Assembly (NCBI RefSeq): GCF_000002075.1
Contig: NW_004797479.1
Span: forward strand, 413,334 to 477,333
Length of the DNA: 64,000 nt
Direction: 5' to 3'
From: Aplysia californica
Lineage: Eukaryota; Mollusca; Gastropoda; Aplysiida; Aplysiidae
Below are positions 56,585 to 64,000 of the stretch, one piece after another. The position numbers were made by a program, and so were the translations under genes. Numbering within the stretch: the stretch's first letter is position 1; the number at the start of each line of letters is the position of its first letter. The notes below the pieces were generated by a model, which was not told the DNA's origin, ran no database searches, and saw nothing but the letters and a program-made list of their open reading frames with translations.

Positions 56585-57348
56585 GTGGCTACCCCTCCCC
56601 TGGATTACGCTTGGATGCCCACAATGAGCTGGTGAGTACAGAAAATAACTTTGTGTAACAAACACATCTCTCAGTCTCTCTCTCTCTCCTCACTCTTTAG
56701 AACTGTGTACATCTTTCATCTTTGTTGTCTTTATAAAGTCATTTTCCTTTTCCTTCCTCTCTATCTTTCTCTTGCCCCTGAACTGAAGTATTCTTCTCCT
56801 GCCCAAGACAGTATGCAACCAACTTGATTCTTTCCTTCCCTTTGCTTCATGTTAAAAATGTATGCCACCATAATCTCCTTTTACTAAAAAATATAAGTAC
56901 CGGTTTGAAATGAACAATGTACGTGGGTGGGCAGGTGTTGTGCACTCCTTCTTTCAACTAGATCTGATATTCATCCAAGTGTCTTAAATCTACTGAGTTC
57001 TATTTTCGTTCTTTTACTTTTTAGTTTCAAGTAGCTGTGCATCTGTTCTTATTTGTTTGTTTTCTTGGCTATTTTCAAGTTACAAGTAGATCCTTATGAT
57101 ATTATGCGTTTGTCCATAGACTCTACTTTTAATTTTATGATGAGATATCAGCGTGCGGTGACCGAAACTTGATGTGTGTTGTCATAACAACGGAATTTTG
57201 TATTAGATCCACTATAACTTTATGTCCTTACTTTTATCATCACTGTGGTACGCGTATTGTTCTTTATAATTAAAAAAAATTGTGGTATTAATTTCATCCA
57301 TTACATTAGATACTTATGTCCCTGTTAGTTACACCTAGAGATAGAAAC

Positions 57349-57354
57349 AATAAA
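57349..57354 (+). terminator. Candidate polyadenylation signal of the transposase gene
   Basis: AATAAA within the element, about 155 bp before its right inverted end and 765 bp after the transposase stop. It is the only clear hexamer noticed between the stop codon and the right end. Confidence 0.5.
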
Positions 57355-57507
57355 ACGAACGCAGTACGAATGCTAAGTCAGGGCCGCGAAAGGCCTCTCT
57401 AATCTAGTCAGCCGCCCAGGCAGTAGCGAGCGATTTTTGCCCAACTGTTCCGCCATTACTGTCTGCCCTAGTGCGCTGGCTGGGAAGGGAGGGCTGGCGT
57501 AGCCCGT

Positions 57508-57536
57508 GCGCAGTCTCGGCTAATTATAGGTCTATG
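57508..57536 (-). repeat. Right terminal inverted repeat of the P-type element
   Basis: Inverted match of 52365-52393 at 28 of 29 positions. Confidence 0.93.
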
Positions 57537-57544
57537 GACTGTAA
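57537..57544. repeat. 8-bp target-site duplication, right (GACTGTAA)
   Basis: Identical to 52357-52364. Confidence 0.93.
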
Positions 57545-58295
57545 CATGAAATGTTAGTCCTTAGTATTAAAACTGCCATAAAAACATTCTGTGTTCCTGG
57601 AAATGAACCAAAATAAAATACAAATGTCCACGAATGCTATGTTATTTGACTTGCTAAGCAAGTCAAAACCCTCTCTATATTTCTCTAATCATTTTTTTGT
57701 TCTTCAAGATATTGCCTTCCTATTTTTTTTACGGATGCAGTTTAACATTTGTACAATTCACTGAAGCATTATATTTTAGCTACATGTACATTTTATTATT
57801 ATTATTTTTTTTCTGACGGCTTTACTCACCCTACCCCTAACATCTTTTGGGACTTCAGAGTTTGGAGATACACTAGTGCTTTAAAAAAGTACATAGACAA
57901 AATATTTTTGGTCAGTGAATTGAAGATATGTCCACAAGATAATTTCAAAACAAAAATAGACTTATCATGTCAAACAAAAAAATGATTAGCAAAATGCATC
58001 CCCCACCATGAAATGCCAAGAAAAATCCAACGTGACCGCCATGTTGACGGCAACAGAAAGATTTTCTCAAAATACTATGTTTAAATTTTTATCAGCATGA
58101 CCCTGGATGTATATATAAGAAGGCTTGCTTCAGGCAATTTTTCTCAACATTAAGAAAAATGGGCTTGAAAAGTAGCCTGTCCCCTTAAAAAAGACAAAGC
58201 AGATTGTAGACATGGAGAGAGCAAAATGACTTATCACACACACACACAACGCAGTATTTCAAGAAAACATGACGACAGCCACTTCTGTCTCTGAC

Positions 58296-59485
58296 TCACA
58301 CCATTTCCTGTGACTCTGGACCAGGGGTGAAAGTCAGTGTGCCCATCTCCTGACGGTACCACTCTCTCCGTTGGGCCAAGTCCACCACTTCGACAGATCG
58401 TACGCTGGACACACTCCCTTGCTGTGAACGACGGGTCTGACCACTCGACGAAACGCTCTGAGTGAAGTCAGGACAAACCGAATCAGAGAATATGTCCTCA
58501 TCTTCAGTGAGTGCTTGTGACCAATCGCCAGAACCAGATCTCGGTGAGTCGTCGTACCGTTGTCCTGCATGAGGGGGGAGGCTACTCCAACTGCTTAAAG
58601 AAAAAGAATCTATCGGTGAATCAGTTAGTGAAAGTGTGAGCTCACCACGCACCCCAGTGCCAACATCTTCTATTTTCAGGGACTTTTTGCCAGTACCATA
58701 CATGATACCCTCAGTGACTGCTGCTTCTGACTGGCTGTTGGCACATTCTGATTGGCTGTTGGCACATTCTAATCGGCTGTTGGCACATTCTGACAGGTTG
58801 TTGGCACATTCTGATTGACTGATGGCACATTCTGATTGGCTGTTGGAACATTCTGACTGGCTGTTGGCACATTCTGATTGGCTGTTGGAACATTCTGACC
58901 GGCTGTTGGCACATTCTGACTGGCTGTTGGCAAATTCCAAGGGGTCATCCACATCTGGCTGAAGTCGTAAACACGGCAGGGGACTGTCACTCTCACTTTC
59001 CACCATCTGAAGACCTTGGGAGAAAGTCACAAGACTAAGTTTTAGTGGCACCTCCTTCGGTGATAACACAGAATGCTGACTGACGTCACTGTCATCATTT
59101 GACCCAATAATGCCACGGCAACTGACAGGAGGATCATCGTCCAGTTTCCTTTTCCTCCCTTCCACACCGATCTGACCACCCGTCCCCGAGGCAGGGGTCA
59201 CATGACCATCCCCAGTCACATTGAGCTGGTATGTAGCATCTCCCAGATGTCGCATCGTCCGCCTGCCTCTGTTAGAGCAGAGGTCAGGGTCAGTGACATC
59301 AGAAGGTACCGGCGGTGTGCACAGAAACGGAAACTGCTCCCGTAGCTCTGAGCTGTGTCTGGCAAGTGAGCCCTGCAGCTGTGAGCGGCCTGACGGCAAC
59401 GTAGAACACTCCTCCTGATGATTGTCAATCTCGCCTCTCACAAGGTCAGAAAAGTCAAGGTCATACTTGGCTCCTACTTCAGTCT
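58296..59485 (-). CDS. AUNIP-like DNA-damage-response protein, exon 3 (last exon, tentative)
   Basis: Acceptor ATTTCCCCAG (AG at 59487-59486); the first two bases complete the codon from exon 2 (Glu). The 395 further residues are hydrophilic and probably disordered. They include a basic patch (GRKRKLDDD), about ten 7-residue A-N-S-Q-S-E-C units (residues about 310-380), a DWSQALTEDEDIF stretch (about 445) and a C-terminus LTFTPGPESQEMV before a TGA. The DWSQ.LTED block and the LxFTx...E...V end resemble, from memory, the C-terminal blocks of vertebrate AUNIP, which binds Aurora-A and ninein and helps recruit CtIP to DNA breaks. The similarity is short and unverified. The stop overlaps a GTGAGT sequence (58299-58294), so splicing onward cannot be excluded. 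Its codon use resembles that of other host exons here. Confidence 0.65.
58728..58938 (-). repeat. 21-bp coding minisatellite making an SQ cluster
   Basis: Ten units of CATTCTGATTGGCTGTTGGC-type 21-mers, each coding for N-S-Q-S-E-C-A or a variant. Seven of the ten keep the Ser-Gln pair. Confidence 0.93.
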
Positions 59486-61403
59486 CTGGGGAAATCATAC
59501 AAGGAACATACAATGAGAAAGCGCAAAGATACCTGGTAGAGACTGCATTCTGGATACGGAGGCCAGTACAGGGTGTGTGTATGTGGAAAGGGGGGTGGAG
59601 GGAGGAGAATACTCGTAAAAATAATATAATAATAAATATCATTATGTGACTCATATTTTCATTTTCTATTTCTATAAAAAGGCTCAACCAATGAGCATTG
59701 CATTTCAGGAGATAGCCAACATCGTAATTATAAACTTACTTGACACATGTTTCATGTAGAAAATAGTACTCTGTAAATAAAGAAATGACAATTACATCAT
59801 GTGTATAAAATTTCTATGAAAAAATTTGCCACGCAATGAACCTGGAAGAGATCCTGCATGCAGTAAAAACATAAGACTACAATAAAAACTAACTCACTGT
59901 CACAACAAAAAACCAACTGGAATGGTTATAGAGACAAACAATAACATTTTTGTTCTCTATCTCACTCTCCCTCTACTATATACATATATGATATATATAT
60001 ATTATGTATAAATAAACTTAAAGTAATTTAAACTTTAAGTGATTTTAACTTTTAACACTTTCCACCCAGGCAGCGTGCAGAGCGCACTACAACACTTGTC
60101 TCCACAGACCAGGATGCAATGCAGTACATCAGTACTATACCTGTATCTCGGCAAAAATACCCCAACCATTATGAAATTTTCAACATACTGAGAAAATAGA
60201 ATGTGATGATTGCATGTTCACCAAAAAAGGAATTAGAATCGGAACTGAAGACATTAGATCTAGCTCATTCATCACCCACATTCTCATCATGGCATAAGAG
60301 TAAGGCAGCACTCATGTTAGGTTTACTCGACATTTTTCAAAAAAATTTACTCCAACCACACAAACCATTTAGAAAGGAAATTTAACTTTATCAAACGTCC
60401 GTATGTCAAAAAAGAGATAATTACTGCAGCGTTTTTGTTGATATACCACAATACCACACCGTCGTCGATCAGGGTTCTGTGGTGGCAAAGTGTAAAGCTT
60501 GTGTGGGAGGAAACTCGGGCGAGTAGACAGCAGCTAGATCTTCTGCTGCGAAGAACCCCGTTGATTGATTGAGTAGGTGTTTTACGGCACTATCGACCCA
60601 ATTCCAGTCATCTAAGTGCCAGAAAAAGCCATTTCAAGCAAACGTTTCAGCTCTCTCTACCCGACACCTTTGGGCCACATGTCCACCAGAGCGGAACCGA
60701 CCGCATTTTCTGTCAAGTAGGGCGTTATTCCATCTGGTCCATTCTGGCAAGCGTGTCTGCCAACAGACCAGCATTCCAGAAATGACCTGACTAGTCTGTT
60801 CATCTACATATTATTCTCCCACCAAATGACGGATGCCGTAAGACATTGTTCGAGAAAGATGTATCTAATAACTTCATTGTTGTACTTTCTATAATCATCC
60901 AGACTATGGCTCGTGTGTCTGTGGTTTTGTTTACAATGAAAGAACACTCAGCCAAATAATGAAGCAGGTCAAAGGTTAGGGAAAACAAGGTTGGAAAAAC
61001 AAGAAATGAAACTTTTTTTTCAAATGACTAAAATTGTTAATAATTAATATTATAGCTGTTTATACATTGACTTTGCTCATTTGGGGCACTGATTATGAAT
61101 AGAATATGATAACAGATTTTTCATCAGAACCTAAAATTAGAATTTTTTTTAAAACTCTGTCTGAACCTATGGCTGATGAATCACCAAATGACCTCACAAA
61201 AATAGTGCAGGCAACATTTCAATCAACCCATTTTTTCACAGAAATAGTTGGGTCACTAGGGTAGACACATTCACATTAAAACTCTCACCGATTGCCTAGG
61301 TGAAAACCAGTGGCTTTTATTAGTCTTGCAGTGTTTCTAGAGGAAGCACTCAATACCACACAACCATTCCATTGACTCAGGCTCAGCAGGGCCGGAAACT
61401 CAC
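59486..61403 (-). other. Intron 2 of the AUNIP-like gene
   Basis: Donor GCCCAGG|GTGAGT (GT at 61403-61402) and acceptor at 59487-59486. A/T-rich. It contains TATA dinucleotide runs near 59980-60005 and a diverged dispersed-repeat copy at about 60565-60785. No other exon is recognised. Confidence 0.65.
60565..60785 (-). repeat. Diverged relative of the dispersed repeat family
   Basis: GTAGGTGTTTTACGGCACTA and ATCTAAGTGCCAGAA at one end and CCACCAGAGCGGAACCGACC towards the other follow the same order as the unit at 362-541, with much divergence. Confidence 0.5.
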
Positions 61404-61698
61404 CCTGGGCACAGTGTGTTTTGCCACCTGCGAAATACTGCAGTAGAGAACTTTGCCGTGTGTTCGTCATCAGTTGAGGCAGGGGTGGGGAATTCTGGGT
61501 TAGTCGGGCTGCCAGGCTGGATGGCCTCCTTGTAAGCGACATTCTTGGCGGATGTTTCCTGGACAAGGCACCTTGTCTCTGGCCAGATTTCGATGAATGA
61601 GTCTGACGAAGATTTTTATTGACAACAGAGTTCAAAGTCAAAGGCTTCCTTGGTATGTGCGTGTATTTCTGAGGTTTGTAGGCCATAAAACTCAGTGG
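61404..61698 (-). CDS. AUNIP-like gene, exon 2 (PIP-box-like motif)
   Basis: Acceptor ACAACCAG (AG at 61700-61699, weak pyrimidine tract) in phase 0 with exon 1. The exon codes for PLSFMAYKPQKYTHIPRKPL and a basic Ser/Pro-rich stretch ending TRQSSLLQYFAGGKTHCAQ. QSSLLQYF (residues about 110-117) fits the PCNA-binding PIP box Q-x-x-h-x-x-a-a exactly. The stretch also resembles, weakly, the Q-x-S-I-x-x-F-F...GKT block of AUNIP exon 2. A strong donor leaves one base that exon 3 completes. An internal Met (61686) could be an alternative start if exon 1 is not used. Confidence 0.68.
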
Positions 61699-62081
61699 CT
61701 GGTTGTATCAGGTACACTCAAAAATGCTGTACAAGTGTAATCACAAAAACATTTTAAAATACATGACTTCCTGACCTGATCTTACCCAGTTCAAAAGCTA
61801 AGACAACTTTTAGGCAACATTATGACAGTTCATCACTGCAATACAGGGCTGTCCATCCACCAACATATTTATGTTGTAGAAATAAAAAAAATAAAGGACT
61901 AGATTCTAGACGTAATCTGGCCACGGATAGTCTTTTTCCCTGGGGTATCAAGGACAGCTGTTGCAGATTCAAGGAAGGAAAGAGAAGGATATAATATATC
62001 ATGAGGTACAAAAATGGGATGATGTACAAGGTCTCAGCGAGCTCATTGTTGTCAAGTCCACATAAAAAGTGTGCGCGTTTT

Positions 62082-62105
62082 GGGGGGGGGGGGGGGGGGG
62101 GGGGG
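62082..62105. repeat. Poly-G run
   Basis: About 24 consecutive G on plus, in intron 1 of the AUNIP-like gene. Confidence 0.95.
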
Positions 62106-62334
62106 CGCAGTTATTTGTTGTGAGCTTGAATCTTCCATAAAAGACAAAAGAAACTTGATGAAACAGAACTTGACATAAACTTTTGATCCTGAATTTAAAA
62201 TTAACTATGCAAAGCCCCATGCCACAGCTGCTTGTTTCAAGTGTCAAACAAAGATGCAGGTATTTTTAGAATTATATTCTCACATCGGACTCTTTGCATA
62301 GATGGAAGAATCCTGCTTTGGTGACACTATTATA

Positions 62335-62500
62335 CTAGATCTAGATCTAGATCTATATATAATATTATACCCTGGCAATCATGAGACAGAGATCTAGATC
62401 TAGATCTAGATCTAGTAATGCTGAGGTGAAAGTAAATAACATCCAGAGTAAGCTCGATATCATGTAGAATCTAGATCTAGATCTATATCTAGATAATGTT
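62335..62500. repeat. (AGATCT)n simple repeats in intron 1
   Basis: TCTAGATCTAGATCTAGATC-type tracts at 62336-62360, 62390-62415 and 62467-62492, inside the intron between exons 1 and 2 of the AUNIP-like gene. Confidence 0.95.
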
Positions 62501-62562
62501 GTTAAATAATAGATTCTATACAAATGTATGGTATCATAAAACAACGTTGACAGTTGACGCAC

Positions 62563-62646
62563 CTGAAGCATGTGACGGGGCGGATTCGATTTGGACAGCC
62601 ACCCAACATCACCATCCACAGCGTCTCTCTTTAGTCTTGTTTCCAT
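62563..62646 (-). CDS. AUNIP-like gene, exon 1 (start)
   Basis: The ATG at 62646 lies in a strong initiation context (G at -3, G at +4). It codes for 28 residues (METRLKRDAVDGDVGWLSKS and eight more) and ends at a consensus donor, CTTCAG|GTGCGT (GT at 62562-62561), in phase 0. Spliced to exons 2 and 3 this gives about 522 residues, longer than human AUNIP (about 357, also three coding exons) mostly because of the SQ repeats. The join is supported by phase and splice-site quality only. Confidence 0.6.
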
Positions 62647-62852
62647 TCCGACGGTAGATCTACAATAAAAATTCTAAGGTCTAAATGAAAACAATGATAG
62701 ACTCTAGATCTAGATCTAGGCCTGGTGACTTGGCCTTGGGTTTGGGCTCAGTCAGTCGTCGTTACGGTTGTCCCGACGAGAGCAGCCACTGTTTACATCA
62801 CCGCTTTGCGCTGGGGCCTCAGACCTACTTTCGTTTTTCTGATTGTTTCCGG

Positions 62853-62870
62853 TTTGAATATCGGCGCGAA
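62853..62870 (-). promoter_or_regulatory. Candidate E2F site with adjacent CHR-like hexamer
   Basis: About 210 bp upstream of the exon 1 ATG the minus strand reads TTCGCGCC, four bases, then TTCAAA. TTCGCGCC fits an E2F site. TTCAAA/TTTGAA four bases away recalls the CDE/CHR pair of cell-cycle promoters, here in reverse arrangement. The surrounding 100 bp is richer in CpG than its flanks. The match could be chance. Confidence 0.3.
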
Positions 62871-62879
62871 GTATTGCTA

Positions 62880-63780
62880 GTATACGGGTACAAGTAGTCG
62901 AGTATCCTTTCGATCACAGTGAGACAATCCTGGCCCATGGATGATTTCAAATTTAAACAGGATTATAAATTATACATTGCACTGCTTGAGCATAATATGT
63001 GAGCCCCACTTTGTAACAACCCGTGTTTTGCGTTTTCAAGATCGAAAGGAAATCAATCATGTATTAATATTTCCTGGGCTTTTATGCTCGGTTGTTTTCC
63101 TTCGATGGTGACTATTTCTCCGAACGTTCGGGAAAATAAACTTATTAACTATTTCTCCGAACGGTTTCCTTTCTCGAGATGTTTTAGTTATTTATTGTGA
63201 GATTTTGGTGTAATCTTTCATTCCTCCATTCTGCGAGGACTGGGAAGAAGCATTTTTTTTTTGCATCGAATTCAATTTCTAGAGCTAGATCTAGAGATTT
63301 TTAAATGTCTGAATATTCAGATACTTCAATTGTGGTTGGGGCAACGTTCCTAGACTATGCTTCATTTCAAAATGCCTTCAAAAGGTACTGCGAGAAAACA
63401 AGACTGACCGACCTTGGCAGCAACCTATTTTGAATTAGATCTAGTAACCCAACAAAAATTAAAATCCTTCAAGTAGATCTGGGCCTAAATATTTTTTTAA
63501 AAATCCATCCACGCCCAAACCCCCGTTGTTGTTTTTGTTTTGTTTTTTGTGTTGTTGTTTTTTTGGTTGTTGTTGCTGCCTCTTGTTCTGCTGTTGTTTT
63601 GGTCCTGTTGCTGTTGTTAGCATACAGTTTGATCTTAGGTAGATCTAGTATTCTTTTATTTTCTTTTTTGTTTATTCGAATTTCGATTATGCAGTAAATT
63701 TCTTTATCATGGGGTATTTTTTTTTCATTTTCATAATTATTTGTATCGTCTTATCATTAAATGTTCTTTATTACTACTGC
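62880..63780. other. Upstream flank, no gene recognised
   Basis: A/T-rich, with scattered AGATCT units and a GTTGTT/TTGTTG patch at 63520-63620. No exon is seen on either strand. Confidence 0.6.
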
Positions 63781-63782
<2 letters not shown>

Positions 63783-63841
<59 letters not shown>

Positions 63842-63850
63842 TGTTGCTGT

Positions 63851-63916
<66 letters not shown>

Positions 63917-63943
63917 TACTATTATTATAACTAGATCTAGATC

Positions 63944-64000
<57 letters not shown>
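63783..64000. repeat. (TTA)n and (ATC)n microsatellites
   Basis: TTA triplets 63783-63840, ATC triplets 63853-63915, an AGATCT patch, then TTA triplets to the window end. Confidence 0.97.

Larger units (their letters stand above)
52365..57536 (+). mobile_element. Complete P-element/THAP9-type DNA transposon
   Basis: 5,172 bp including a 100-N gap. The inverted ends are 29 bp and match at 28 positions (CATAGACCTATAATTA, one mismatch, then CCGAGACTGCGC). Twelve-base subterminal inverted repeats (ACAGTTGGGCAA at 52441-52452, complement at 57437-57448) parallel the internal 11-bp repeats of the Drosophila P element. Perfect 8-bp flanking duplications show the insertion junctions are intact. It codes for one THAP plus transposase protein in two exons. 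Nearly identical ends, a perfect target duplication and an open frame suggest a young insertion. Whether it is still mobile cannot be told, because part of the coding sequence lies in the gap. Confidence 0.93.
52253..58188. mobile_element. Older TTAA-bounded DNA element hosting the P-type transposon
   Basis: Left edge TTAAGGGGGCAGGCGGG (52253). Right edge AGCCTGTCCCCTTAA, ending at 58188, is its inverted match. TTAA target duplications are known for piggyBac and Kolobok elements. Removing the P-type insertion leaves about 760 bp of A/T-rich non-coding sequence, so this is a non-autonomous element. The inverted match is short (about 13 bp), so a chance resemblance is possible. Confidence 0.5.

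Noticed and set aside
3821-62646. One gene joining the three right-hand exons to the giant exon
   Set aside because: Phases can be made to fit through the GTGAGT at 58299 and an AG at 39344-39343. The right-hand exon, however, ends in a natural stop with an AUNIP-like C-terminus, and 19 kb of nested transposons lie between. Kept as an alternative only.
1-64000. Retroviral, LTR or Polinton-type elements
   Set aside because: I looked for reverse transcriptase, integrase, capsid-like or long terminal repeat signatures and recognised none in this window.

Overview
The window looks like animal nuclear DNA, most likely from a gastropod mollusc. This is inferred from AGATCT-rich simple repeats, tRNA-derived SINEs with intact Pol III boxes, many short terminal-inverted-repeat elements, GT/AG introns and a THAP/P-type transposon. 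No bacterial operon signals were seen. Two host genes, both on the minus strand, and one transposon gene on the plus strand account for the credible coding sequence.

Left part (1-39,360): a giant minus-strand gene. One stop-free stretch runs from an ATG at 39311 down to 3821, which is 11,830 codons without an intron. It is mostly a series of coding minisatellites (T/S/D/P, N-Q-G, S-P-T-K, K/E, G-N-M, A/P and others), separated by short non-repetitive islands. It ends in a textbook MYND zinc finger. A consensus 5' splice site follows the last zinc-binding cysteine by one base. Two further exons that match in phase can be read at 2581-2462 and 847-759, so the gene probably runs off the left edge. 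The introns there are filled with CA and CAA microsatellites, SINE copies and a small inverted-repeat transposon.

Middle (39,360-52,250): no credible host exon. It is a patchwork of SINEs, at least four families of short DNA transposons (some nested), a decayed Tc1/mariner-like copy, and a decayed transposon-like coding relic at about 49.6-51.75 kb.

52,253-58,188: a complete P-element/THAP9-type DNA transposon (52365-57536) with 29-bp inverted ends, subterminal inverted repeats, an exact 8-bp target duplication and an apparently open THAP plus transposase reading frame, interrupted only by a 100-N assembly gap. It sits inside an older element bounded by TTAA.

Right part (58,296-62,870): a compact three-exon minus-strand gene of about 522 residues. 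It has a PIP-box-like motif, a cluster of Ser-Gln sites made by a 21-bp coding minisatellite, and short stretches recalling AUNIP (Aurora-A/ninein interacting, DNA-end-resection factor). An E2F-like site lies upstream. The last kilobase is simple repeats.

The two host genes could in principle be spliced together, because a phase-compatible acceptor exists in front of the giant exon. The AUNIP-like C-terminus at a natural stop codon argues for two separate genes. All gene models here are read by eye, without transcript evidence.
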